Shown here one piece after another: positions 6,011-14,207 of a stretch of DNA of 20,754 nucleotides; positions within the stretch are counted from its first letter, which is position 1, and every line of letters begins with the position of its first letter. The stretch comes from a virus: positions 1 through 20,754 of the IMG/VR virus record IMGVR_UViG_3300032322_000777, one strand, 5' to 3'. Below the pieces are notes generated by a model, which worked only from the letters and a program-made list of their open reading frames with translations, had not been told where the DNA came from and did no database searches. The position numbers were made by a program, and so were the translations under genes.

Positions 6011-6067
6011 GCCGCCCTCGTAGACAAGCGTAGCCGCCAGCGCGGCGTTAAAATTGCTTGCGGTCAT
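5999..6067 (-). pseudogene. Relic 5' end of the GH108 lysin gene
   Basis: The minus strand from ATG at 6067 reads MTASNFNAALAATLVYEGG (6067-6011), then three codons of foreign sequence (LRR) and TGA at 6001-5999. Aligned to the start of the intact lysin (KENFNTALEGTLVYEGG), 12 of 15 residues from Asn onward are identical, but only 33 of 45 bases. The ATG overlaps the tailspike stop as ATGA, the usual junction style of this operon, so this is very likely the original lysin start. The break falls directly after the Glu-Gly-Gly codons at the boundary with the HNH gene. Confidence 0.85.
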
Positions 6068-7947
6068 GACCCAGCCTTTACAATCCAGTTAGTGCCGTTG
6101 GACTTCAAAATCGCCCATGCCCCAGCGCTTGCCGCCAGGATTGCGGTTCCCGCTGCGGTCCCCGTGCGAGGCACCACGTTGCTTGACGCGCTGACCGTCG
6201 TTTGCGCGACCGTCGTCCGCACCGCGATCTCGCGCATCGGGTACGCGCCAGCCGAAGGCAGCGTCAGCGTGCAAGTGCCAGCGGCGTAGGTGACGACGAG
6301 GCTGTCGTCACTATCGACCGTTGTATAAGTAACCGTGCTTACGGTTGTTTCCGTCGTCAGGAGCGGCGTTTCAACCGCGTCCGCAAACAACGAACCCTCA
6401 TAGTTGCAACGGTGCTTCCCGCCCGTGACCGTCACGTATTGAATGCGTCGGCGCGATGCGTCGGGGACGTAGCCGCTGACGGACCGAAAGCCTGACTTGA
6501 CGTTCACCAAGCACCGGGTTGCGCCCGTCGTGTCAATCTGCACAACTGTCGTGCTATAGTTTGTGGTTCCGTTCTGCACGAAATCGCAGCCGGTAATGTC
6601 GTACAAGCAGTCGTAAGCGTCGTGGTCAATCCAGACTTCGGCCTGAACGCGGTTTGTCTCAAAGTGGACCCCGTACAGCGCAAGGCCGTAGGCCCCGTTA
6701 TAGCCCGCGTTGGTGATCCGAATACACCAACGATTAGCCTCCGACACCCACGCTCCGGCCAGCCCGTTTGCCTCCATAGCGCCGCCGATGAAGGTGACGT
6801 TCGCAGATTTTGTGAAGTGCGCACCATACATGCGATTGTTGGAAACCGCGCAATTGACAAACGTCAGTTCGTTTGGGGGCGAACCAATGCCAACGCCAAG
6901 CTGACCACTGTCAACGCCGCGAATGCCGTAGTTGTTAAACACAAATTGGCAGTCATGAAACCCTGCGCCCACAATGTCCGTCATGTAAATGCCAAACGTC
7001 ATGCTATTGACGCTAACATCTCGGAAATTTACCCAAATAGCTTGATAAAGATCGATCCCGGTTTGACCTGTCCCCGATTGCGCGACCGTCGCCGGGTTTG
7101 TTCCTTGGATCGTGAACCCTGAAAACGTTTGCCGGGAGTATGAACCAGCCAAAGCTGTCCAAGGCGTGCCAATAATCCGAAGGCACGACGTAGAGTTTGC
7201 CCCCGCGTAATAAAAGATTGTAGACCCCGACCCGTCGCCTTCAATGCTAGGGTGCGTGAAGTCTGTAAGGCTTGTCGCTGCCGCTTGTCCTGTCAAATTA
7301 ACAAGGATTGGCGTGGTTACATAGTATCTTCCAGACGGAACATACAGTTTACCGCCTACCGTAATCAGGTAATTTAAGGCGTTGTTGAAATACGGGCCAA
7401 CGTCTGTTGACGAAGAACCGGCTTTAATCCCGGCGTGCAAATTAACAGGGATAAAATCAAGAACATTTACAAAATCGCCTGCTTTTGCTGTCACTAATCG
7501 AGAATTGGCCCCCGTCCCAGATTGCGTAAACGTAGGTGCCGCAAACGTGCCTCCAGCAGACAGGAACCGCCCCGCCGCCGCGTCACCCGCCGCAGGCGCA
7601 GGCACAAGGCCCTTGACGCCTCCGCTGCCGCTGTCACCCGTAAAAGCTGGCAAAACGCCGTTTGCCTGCGCGCCTGTCAGCGCAGACGCCGCCGCCGTGC
7701 CGCCTGACACGTTGCCGAGCAACCGTTGATCGGCGAGAGTAGGGTACGATACAGCAGTTGCCAAAACCTCTTGATAGACTGCACCGTCGCGCAGCAGAAC
7801 CTTTGCTGTGCCGCTAACGCTGCCCGTCGTGGCAAGGGTTGAGCTATCATAAGACAAGTCAAGCGTGCCGTTGGAAAAGTCGGCAACAATTGGCGCGGTA
7901 GCTTCTACAGCGGCCGGGTATCGTGCGAGAAGCCTTGCCTTAATCAT
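6064..7947 (-). CDS. Tailspike / tail fibre with beta-helix domain
   Basis: 627 aa. The N-terminal ~150 residues are a low-complexity virion-attachment region ending in GLVPAPAAGDAAAGRFLSAG, a linker common in tail fibres. From about 165, NLHAGIKAG and then LYVPSGRYYVTTPI open a right-handed parallel beta-helix of the pectate-lyase type, continuing to about 500 with many Asn/Gly turns (DCQFVFNNYGIRG). The C-terminus ends in GTNWIVKAGS, a trimerisation-type end seen in many fibres. It probably binds or cleaves host surface polysaccharide. The start overlaps the previous stop as ATGA. The middle (about 6900-7480) is more AT-rich than both ends, which fits domain swapping. Confidence 0.82.
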   Translation of the reverse strand: MIKARLLARYPAAVEATAPIVADFSNGTLDLSYDSSTLATTGSVSGTAKVLLRDGAVYQEVLATAVSYPTLADQRLLGNVSGGTAAASALTGAQANGVLPAFTGDSGSGGVKGLVPAPAAGDAAAGRFLSAGGTFAAPTFTQSGTGANSRLVTAKAGDFVNVLDFIPVNLHAGIKAGSSSTDVGPYFNNALNYLITVGGKLYVPSGRYYVTTPILVNLTGQAAATSLTDFTHPSIEGDGSGSTIFYYAGANSTSCLRIIGTPWTALAGSYSRQTFSGFTIQGTNPATVAQSGTGQTGIDLYQAIWVNFRDVSVNSMTFGIYMTDIVGAGFHDCQFVFNNYGIRGVDSGQLGVGIGSPPNELTFVNCAVSNNRMYGAHFTKSANVTFIGGAMEANGLAGAWVSEANRWCIRITNAGYNGAYGLALYGVHFETNRVQAEVWIDHDAYDCLYDITGCDFVQNGTTNYSTTVVQIDTTGATRCLVNVKSGFRSVSGYVPDASRRRIQYVTVTGGKHRCNYEGSLFADAVETPLLTTETTVSTVTYTTVDSDDSLVVTYAAGTCTLTLPSAGAYPMREIAVRTTVAQTTVSASSNVVPRTGTAAGTAILAASAGAWAILKSNGTNWIVKAGS

Positions 7948-8348
7948 TGTCCGACAACCCCGTTGACGATAGGCACAACGCCTAGAATTAGCTGCGTGGT
8001 AGCCGGTGCGTTGGTCATGATAACGCCGACTTCATAATTACCGGCCGCAAGACCAGCCATGTCCGTTGCGCGAAACGTCCAAGTGAACACGCCGGTTGAC
8101 GGGATAGTAATCTTGCCGTTTGTGGTTGATGCCACTAGCGCACTATCGGCAAAGCCGTTGTAACCGTAACCGCCTGGACCATAGTTGCCGCGCACGAACC
8201 CTTGACCACGCGGCGTCTGCCAACTGACTTGCAGCGTAATTGTCCACCCCGTCAGATCAATTAGATCGCCGGTTTCTTCGTCAGTTAGCTCGACGCTTTC
8301 AATCCAGTCGGCGCAGTTGGAAACCTGCTTAAAGTTGATCTGATACAT
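7944..8348 (-). CDS. Small tail-associated protein
   Basis: 134 aa from ATG at 8348. The stop of the previous gene doubles as ribosome-binding site (TAAGGG, six bases before ATG). It opens with MYQINFKQVSNCADW and an acidic strand (ESVELTDEETGDLIDLTGW), followed by a beta-rich, Gly/Thr-rich body with no signal peptide or membrane segment. Short beta-sandwich proteins of this type often lie between fibre and spike genes of phages and are thought to be structural or baseplate/fibre-connecting. The exact function is unknown. Its ATGA overlap with the tailspike suggests coupled expression and similar copy number. Confidence 0.7.
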   Translation of the reverse strand: MYQINFKQVSNCADWIESVELTDEETGDLIDLTGWTITLQVSWQTPRGQGFVRGNYGPGGYGYNGFADSALVASTTNGKITIPSTGVFTWTFRATDMAGLAAGNYEVGVIMTNAPATTQLILGVVPIVNGVVGQ

Positions 8349-8357
8349 GCCGCGCCC

Positions 8358-9494
8358 TTACAATTTCTGGTAGAACGTGCCCGCGACGGTCGGCTGCACA
8401 TTGTTATGCGCAAGACCGCTGCCGGTAGCGTCGGACGTGAACGTGTGCGTGTGGTCGCCTGCCGACGTGGTAGCTGTAGCAACAGCGCCCGTGAGGCCGT
8501 TGCCCGCACCAGGGGCAAACGACGGGGTTGTTGACGGAAAGTTGTAATTGTGGGTATGCGCACCGTTGGTGGACGTGGTGCCCGTGTGCGTATGCGACGG
8601 CATCCCTTGCGTAGTTAGCGCCACGCCTTCGTCGCCACCCGCCGAGCCGGGGACTTGCGCGTCAGCAATGGTTGAGAACCTAGCCGCCGTTCCGCTCGCG
8701 CCAGCCGTGGCAGCGTTGGACATTGTAATCGTGGTGCCGCTGATTGCGGTAACGGTGGTGCCTGTCGGAATGTTTGTGCTGACAATGTACATACCGACGA
8801 ACAAACCGGACGCACTGGCCACGGTTGCCGACGTGCTGGCGTTGACCGTCGTGACCGTGGTGGACACTTGCAGCACGTTGGCCGCGCTGTTGCCCATGTC
8901 GTCAAGACCGGCGGGCACACGCCCGCGCATGTCTATAACCTGAATGGTCTTGTTAGCGGCGAAGTCTGCAACCGCGCTTGCGCCACGGCCACCCGACACA
9001 GGGGCAACTGTGTTAGAGTTGTTCGCCCACAGAAAGGCAAACAGGTTTGCCGTGTCCGCGTTAGCGCGTTCCGTGGCGCCTGACGCCGCGTTGCCGATTG
9101 TCCTGCCGTTCAGCCTTACCCATGCCGTACGGGTGCCGCTGACCGGCTGCCACATGACATCGCCGGTTTTGAACAGCAAGTCAGGATCAACCGTGCCGCC
9201 GCCGCCGCTGGTCACGGTCGGCGCGGGATCAACCGGCCCACCCGCCGCAAGCTGCACACCGGTCGCAGACGTAATCAGGAAATTATAGGTCCCGGTCGGC
9301 AAGAATACAGCCGGAAACATACCGGCAGAGTCGGCGGTCACACTAGACCCGAGCGGCGTCGTTAGTGCATTATCCGTGTACACGACGCGGGGCGTAGTCG
9401 TGCCGCCGTTGTAGAAGTATGCAATCGCGCCAGGATACGCCACGCCGTTAACGTTGCGCATTTGGTCGAATGACTTGAACCATAAGGTTGCCAT
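8358..9494 (-). CDS. Tail fibre with collar-like domain
   Basis: 378 aa. The N-terminus (MATLWFKSFDQMRNVNGVAYPGA, reported here in part) is an attachment region with the AYFYNGGTTTPRVVY strand pattern found in phage fibres. Residues 105-185 match the phage collar style: TGDVMWQPVSGTRTAWVRLNG and DMRGRVPAGLDDMGN. The C-terminal part holds repeated His-x-His motifs (SHTHTG, AHTHN, DHTHTF), which in T4-type fibre tips coordinate metal along a trimeric needle. The last residues include HNNVQPTVAGTFYQKL, a common ending of such proteins. It is likely a host-recognition fibre. Confidence 0.8.
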   Translation of the reverse strand: MATLWFKSFDQMRNVNGVAYPGAIAYFYNGGTTTPRVVYTDNALTTPLGSSVTADSAGMFPAVFLPTGTYNFLITSATGVQLAAGGPVDPAPTVTSGGGGTVDPDLLFKTGDVMWQPVSGTRTAWVRLNGRTIGNAASGATERANADTANLFAFLWANNSNTVAPVSGGRGASAVADFAANKTIQVIDMRGRVPAGLDDMGNSAANVLQVSTTVTTVNASTSATVASASGLFVGMYIVSTNIPTGTTVTAISGTTITMSNAATAGASGTAARFSTIADAQVPGSAGGDEGVALTTQGMPSHTHTGTTSTNGAHTHNYNFPSTTPSFAPGAGNGLTGAVATATTSAGDHTHTFTSDATGSGLAHNNVQPTVAGTFYQKL

Positions 9495-9548
9495 GTTGGC
9501 CCCGTGCGATTGCTAATTGTTGTTTTAGTGTGGCTGGTCGTGCCGCCG

Positions 9549-12266
9549 TTAACGAGCGTTTGGCTTGCGTTCATTGTCGCCAGCGCGCGACGGCAACCCA
9601 CCTTGGATTGACCGCATAAGCTCTTGCGCCGTGGTCTGGACACCTGACCGCTCGCCAATCGTGGCTGCGAAATTGCGGCTTGCACGGTCAAGCGCGGCGT
9701 AACTAGCGGCTGTGGGGTTTGTCACCGTCGCGCTGTAGACCTTGGCCCACCGCGCCATTGACGACGCGCTCGCCGGAGACGCCAGCACAGAAGCTAGCCC
9801 ACGCGCGCCAATGATGGTCCCGATGGTTGTTACCGGGTCAACCGCCATGCCGGCCAACATGCTGCCGCCCGCGACGTTCTGCGACGTGCCGGACGGGTTG
9901 GAGAACTTCTGCAGGTCCTTAAAGCGGCTGGATACGGTGGCGATATCGTCAAGCGCGCGCCCCAGATCGGCGCGGCCGGTGCCCTTAAACAACAGGTTTT
10001 TTGCTTCGTCCGACAGGTTGCCATAATCGGTCAAAAACCGCTGGCCACTGAATTGGCCCTGCTTGTCGCGCCCCATGCGGGACACCAGCGTGCCGGCCAC
10101 TTCGTCCCATGTGTCCGTGCCAATTGCGGAGCGAGCCTTGCGCAGCAGGTTGACGTTGGCGCTGCCCTTGTTAGATGCCGCAAGCATGAGGCGGTTTAGG
10201 ACGCCTTCGTCATTCTCAGCGCCGACAATTTTTTGCAGTTCTTCCTTGCGCTTGGCTGCAGCGGCAGCGAACTTATTAGCGCGCTCCCATGCCGACCGTG
10301 CAGCCGTGCCGCCTGCATTCTGCACGGTGTCGCCAAGGTCTTTCGTTAGTGCGCCGTACACCTGACGCAATTCCGCCTGCGGAATATCGGCTGCCGTCAA
10401 GTTAGGGCTGTCAATCAACCGGCCAATTTCGGACCGCAGCCGCTTCACGCCTTCATAGGTCAGGCCAGCGGGGTCCTTGATGGCGTTTTCTACCGCGTCA
10501 ACCGCGCCGCCCGTAGCGTTCTGCAACCGTGCGGCCTGCCGGCTGGACAGGATTTGCGCCACCACACCTTGCGTGTTTGTCAATTTCGTCGTGGCGTTCG
10601 GGTTAACTTTTTGGTCAACCGCGTCATAAAGCTTTTCGGTTACATTGTTAACGCGGCCCTTCCAACCAACCGAGATAGCGTCCCGCACGTTGGCGCCCGC
10701 CTGCGCCGCGTCTGACCCGCCAAAACCGCGCGCCACGTCATCCGCAGCCGTACCAAGCTGCGACATAGCCCGTTCGGACGCCTTCACCAACGGATCGCCG
10801 GCAAACGGCACGTTCCGCACCGCAGCACCCGCGCGCTGTACCGCCATGCTGTCAGACGCAACGGCCTTCGGGACCTCTACGCCAAGCCGCCCGCCAGCCG
10901 CCGCCACGTCCGCGCCGGTAGGCCCTGCGCCAGCAATAGGAGGCGCACCCGACGCGCCCGCCATGTAGCGGCCTGCAGCGCCGCCAAGCGCACCAAGCGG
11001 CACGCCTACAGCCGCCCCTAGTGCGGCGTCGCCAACGCGGTCCGCAGCGCCTTCGCCACCGCCTGCGCCGTAGATTGCGCCCGTGATAGCGCCAGCCTGC
11101 GCGCCAGTCTTTAGCGCTGTGCCTAGGCCCTGATTAAGCGTTGGCGCGATGGCGCGCGCGACCGGGTTAGCAATCGCACCCGCAACGTTGCCGACAATCG
11201 ACGTGATCGGGTTGGCGCTGGACGCATCCGCGTCGCGCTGGCGCTCTTCTTTCAATTTGACTTCATACAGACGCCCGGCCCTGTCGCCAAAGATGCCAGG
11301 TGCGACTTGCTCAAGGCCCATGTTAATCAAGCCGGTGATAACGTCCACCGCGCCAAGGTTGGGCAGCTTGCTCCCGGTGTCCGGCCGAGCAAAAGGCGAA
11401 GCCGCTGCCGCCGCCGACATCTCGTCAGCTAGGTTTCCCGTGAAGCCTTGCGCAACGCCCCTAGCGGCCGTTTCCGCCATACCGGGCACCATTGCGCGTC
11501 CGGTGCGTTCCAAGCCTTCCTTAAGCCCCGCAGGGGCTTGCTGTGGGGCTGGCATGTCAAACTGGCCAGCATAGGGCGACGGTGCGGGCGGCGGCCCTGC
11601 AATAGCGCGGCCAGCCTCAGCGCCAAGCGCCTCCTGCGGCCCCATCAACTGCGACAGGGCGGACGGTGCGGGCGCGGCAGGCGGCGCGGCAGGCTTGGCG
11701 GCGTTCCGCTTGAACGCCTCATATTCCGCCGTTAACTTCTTTTCCGCTAGCGTGTTCACGGTGTTTTTGACCTTGTGCAGCAGGTATTCAGTTTGCAGCA
11801 CCGCGTCGTTAACGGGCGGCAGTTCCCTGCGCTCTACGGGCATCGGTGCGGGCGTAGGAATGCCGGACTGTTCACGGGGTCCGCCGCCACGATGCGCGCC
11901 TGCGACTTCCTGAAACCAAGGCGGGGTGTCGGGCAAAGACGTGTACGAATAATTAGGCCCCCACGCGCGCGGTGCGCCGGGGCGGTTGTCAACGTGAATG
12001 CTGTCGCTGTCCGGGTAATAGCCGAGCCCCGTCGCGCCGCGTTCCCGCCACCAGTTGAGGGCCTCGCGCTTGCGTTCGTCCGGCAGCCCACGTACCGAGA
12101 AATCAAGCGCACGCCCGTCGAGATGCGCGCTCCCCGACGCGCCGCCAACGCGCCGATTGTTGAACGGATCACGAAAACCGGAAGTCGGGCGCACTTCGGG
12201 GAACGCTTGCGAGAACTCTTCAAACGCGCCAGACATTGAGGGGTCAAGGTTGCGTGTATCAACCAT
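9549..12266 (-). CDS. Large virion/ejection protein with N-terminal M15 peptidase
   Basis: 905 aa from ATG at 12266, sharing one base with the previous stop (TGATG). Residues 25-95 form an M15-type zinc peptidase motif set: SGFRDP, SAHLDGRALD (His48, Asp55) and SIHVD (His91), the expected zinc ligands of D-Ala-D-Ala carboxypeptidase/L-Ala-D-Glu peptidases. The rest is a long Ala/Gly-rich helical protein with hydrophobic glycine-zipper-like stretches around residues 360-460 and a coiled coil later. Its place after the stabilisation protein and two Gly/Gln-rich proteins matches the ejection-protein block of P22 (gp7, gp20, gp16). It may cut peptidoglycan and form the DNA conduit at infection. 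Confidence 0.8.
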   Translation of the reverse strand: MVDTRNLDPSMSGAFEEFSQAFPEVRPTSGFRDPFNNRRVGGASGSAHLDGRALDFSVRGLPDERKREALNWWRERGATGLGYYPDSDSIHVDNRPGAPRAWGPNYSYTSLPDTPPWFQEVAGAHRGGGPREQSGIPTPAPMPVERRELPPVNDAVLQTEYLLHKVKNTVNTLAEKKLTAEYEAFKRNAAKPAAPPAAPAPSALSQLMGPQEALGAEAGRAIAGPPPAPSPYAGQFDMPAPQQAPAGLKEGLERTGRAMVPGMAETAARGVAQGFTGNLADEMSAAAAASPFARPDTGSKLPNLGAVDVITGLINMGLEQVAPGIFGDRAGRLYEVKLKEERQRDADASSANPITSIVGNVAGAIANPVARAIAPTLNQGLGTALKTGAQAGAITGAIYGAGGGEGAADRVGDAALGAAVGVPLGALGGAAGRYMAGASGAPPIAGAGPTGADVAAAGGRLGVEVPKAVASDSMAVQRAGAAVRNVPFAGDPLVKASERAMSQLGTAADDVARGFGGSDAAQAGANVRDAISVGWKGRVNNVTEKLYDAVDQKVNPNATTKLTNTQGVVAQILSSRQAARLQNATGGAVDAVENAIKDPAGLTYEGVKRLRSEIGRLIDSPNLTAADIPQAELRQVYGALTKDLGDTVQNAGGTAARSAWERANKFAAAAAKRKEELQKIVGAENDEGVLNRLMLAASNKGSANVNLLRKARSAIGTDTWDEVAGTLVSRMGRDKQGQFSGQRFLTDYGNLSDEAKNLLFKGTGRADLGRALDDIATVSSRFKDLQKFSNPSGTSQNVAGGSMLAGMAVDPVTTIGTIIGARGLASVLASPASASSMARWAKVYSATVTNPTAASYAALDRASRNFAATIGERSGVQTTAQELMRSIQGGLPSRAGDNERKPNAR

Positions 12267-13369
12267 CAATAGCCCTCAGACTGCATTTGCGTGAAGGCGT
12301 CAGACTTTGACATGCCGGACTGCGTAAGCTGCTGGAACCGCTGCCCGAACGGCAACCGAGCGGGGGGCGCGGACTGCTGCGGCGCGACACCCGAAGGCAT
12401 GGCAGGACCGGCCGGCGCGGTAATGCCTAGGTCCGCAAGCGGATAGCCTAGCGCGGCCTCGATCTGCATTGGGTCCACGCCGGTTGTGATATAGTACTTG
12501 GCCAACGTGCCGGCTGCTCGCTTTGCCGCCGTGGCTTGGCGCTGCAGGTTGGTGCGCACCTGATCCGGCGTCATGCCGGGGTTAATGTCGGCCTTGTTAA
12601 ACTCGCCCGCTTCCGTGGCAGTCAGTGCCGAACCAAACAACTGATTGCGGATGATGTTCTTTTTCGATTGGTATTCCTGCCACCATTGCGCCTGTTCGCC
12701 AAAGTTGCCGACATTGGTATTGCGGCCAAGGGTGTTGGCCGCTTCGCCCACAACGGAACCCAGCTTGTAGCCGGCAAAATCGTCTTTGAACCCGCCCGCG
12801 ATGCGGTTAAAGTCGCCAGCGGCCCCGCCACGCTCGCCCAGTTCCTTAACAACGTTAAAAGGAAGGTCCTTTTTGTTGAACTTGCCGACTGCTTCAGCGT
12901 CGGCCCTCTTTTTGGCGGGGTCTTCTGGGCCGCCAGGAATAGGCTCATAACCGCCTGCCGAAGTCGGGCGATACCCAGCAGGCACGCGCCCACCTTCAAG
13001 CGTTTTGCGCTGCAGATCGAGCCCACCTTGCCGCAACCGGTTGGCTTCCGCGTCTTGCTGCTGGCGGTAATTAAAATCCCGCTCATTGGTCTGACGCAGG
13101 AATTGCCTGTCGCCCTGACTTTCCGCCAACCGCGCCGCCGTCAATGCGCCTTCCAAATCGCCGACGCCAAGCAACGTCTTGCCAAGGCTGCCAAGGTTCA
13201 CGTTGCCGTTGGTGCGCTTGCTTTCTTCGGCAAGTGCAGCCTTGCGCTGGTCCTCGATAGCACGCTTGCGCGCGTCGTCGTAATTGCTGAAAAACGACTT
13301 CCCGATTTGCGACAGCGGCGTAAAGCTGTCAGTAGCCGGAGGGCCGAGTGGGATTAGCTGTAATGCCAT
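12266..13369 (-). CDS. Probable internal virion / DNA ejection protein
   Basis: 367 aa. The start at 13369 follows the previous stop, whose TAAGGGG doubles as the ribosome-binding site. The first 150 residues are highly charged and helical (DDARKRAIEDQRKAALAEE; NERDFNYRQQQDAEANRLRQ), the middle contains a conserved-looking helical block (EYQSKKNIIRNQLFGSALT, ATEAGEFNKADINPGM), and the tail is Pro/Gln-rich, ending in a short helix. The middle block occurs in podoviral proteins annotated as internal or injection proteins, as I recall. Gene position between two other ejection-type genes supports this. There is no enzymatic motif. Confidence 0.65.
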   Translation of the reverse strand: MALQLIPLGPPATDSFTPLSQIGKSFFSNYDDARKRAIEDQRKAALAEESKRTNGNVNLGSLGKTLLGVGDLEGALTAARLAESQGDRQFLRQTNERDFNYRQQQDAEANRLRQGGLDLQRKTLEGGRVPAGYRPTSAGGYEPIPGGPEDPAKKRADAEAVGKFNKKDLPFNVVKELGERGGAAGDFNRIAGGFKDDFAGYKLGSVVGEAANTLGRNTNVGNFGEQAQWWQEYQSKKNIIRNQLFGSALTATEAGEFNKADINPGMTPDQVRTNLQRQATAAKRAAGTLAKYYITTGVDPMQIEAALGYPLADLGITAPAGPAMPSGVAPQQSAPPARLPFGQRFQQLTQSGMSKSDAFTQMQSEGY

Positions 13370-13378
13370 GTTAGCCCC

Positions 13379-14182
13379 TTACCGCCCGCCGCCGCCGCCC
13401 GAACCAGTGAAGCCGGAGAACGCCGAACCAAGCGAGCCCAACCCACCGCCGCCCATGAACGACCCAAGCAACTGCGACCCAAGGTTGATGCCGCCGTAAA
13501 TGGCATTCATGCGGTTCTGTGCAGCCTGATCGCCGGCCTTGATCCCCGACATGCTAATCGACGCGGCCTTGTCGCCGTATGCCGTCCCCATGTCGGCAAG
13601 CGTCCGGCCGTAGTTCATGGCAGTGTTGCCGGTGTCCGTGCCGTAGCCGTAAGCAAGCCGGCCTTGCGCGTCATATGCCTGCGACTGGCCCTGCACGCCC
13701 TGCATTGCGCCCTGCTGGCCGCGATACAGGTTGTTCATGTAATTGTTATACCAGTTGTTATATTCCTGGTTCGCAAGGCCCTGTCCGTACTGCTGCGCAG
13801 CCATCAGCGCATTGCCGGACGCCGCACGCCCACCAGCCGCCGCCTGCCGCGCAAGCCCCTGCTGGCCCTGCTGCAATGCGAACTGATAGCCAGGATTGGC
13901 CGTGAACATGCTGCCGAGCGTTGACTGCGACTCCGGCGTGTTGCCTAGGGCCGCCTTGTAGGCGTCGGCATAGTAACCGGCGTTCTGGCCAATAGGCTTG
14001 TAAAGGTCGCCGGCCTGCTGATAGTAGCCCTGCGCCTTGTCATAGCCTTCGCCCACGTTGGTGTTGTACGTGTCGAGGCCAGTCTTAAGGTCGCCTTTTG
14101 CCTCGTTAAAGGCGCGGCCAACTTCCTGTTGTGCGGCGTTGGCGGCCAAGCGGCCGGAGCGCCCGGAGAAAATGCTTGCGAT
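13379..14182 (-). CDS. Ejection-type Gly/Gln/Tyr-rich protein, likely ATC start
   Basis: 267 aa if it begins at the ATC codon 14182-14180, which lies five bases after a strong AGGAGG (14193-14188). It would read (I/M)ASIFSGRSGRLAANAAQQ. No ATG or GTG is available between the upstream in-frame stop and the body of the protein. A TTG at 14149 is possible but has no ribosome-binding site. The body is rich in Gly, Gln, Tyr and Asn (GYYQQAGDLYKPIGQNAGYY; EYNNWYNNYMNN) and ends in a glycine-rich hydrophobic tail. Such proteins sit at the P22 gp7 position in podoviruses and are often named DNA transfer or injection proteins. The function is inferred from position and composition. Confidence 0.72.
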   Translation of the reverse strand: MASIFSGRSGRLAANAAQQEVGRAFNEAKGDLKTGLDTYNTNVGEGYDKAQGYYQQAGDLYKPIGQNAGYYADAYKAALGNTPESQSTLGSMFTANPGYQFALQQGQQGLARQAAAGGRAASGNALMAAQQYGQGLANQEYNNWYNNYMNNLYRGQQGAMQGVQGQSQAYDAQGRLAYGYGTDTGNTAMNYGRTLADMGTAYGDKAASISMSGIKAGDQAAQNRMNAIYGGINLGSQLLGSFMGGGGLGSLGSAFSGFTGSGGGGGR

Positions 14183-14187
14183 ATCAG

Positions 14188-14193
14188 CCTCCT
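14188..14193 (-). promoter_or_regulatory. Strong ribosome-binding site deciding a non-standard start
   Basis: AGGAGG on the minus strand. The codon at normal spacing in the open frame is ATC (14182-14180). ATT follows nine bases later. No ATG, GTG or TTG in the correct frame lies at normal spacing. Confidence 0.65.
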
Positions 14194-14207
14194 ATGGCTG
14201 TTTGTTA

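Noticed and set aside
9495-9548. Gap between ejection protein and fibre genes as a possible terminator or promoter
   Set aside because: No stable hairpin followed by Ts and no convincing promoter elements are visible in these 54 bases.
12536-13357. Plus-strand open frame of 273 codons opposite an ejection-protein gene
   Set aside because: The antisense frame has no ribosome-binding site and no recognisable protein pattern; the minus-strand gene has clear coupling to both neighbours.
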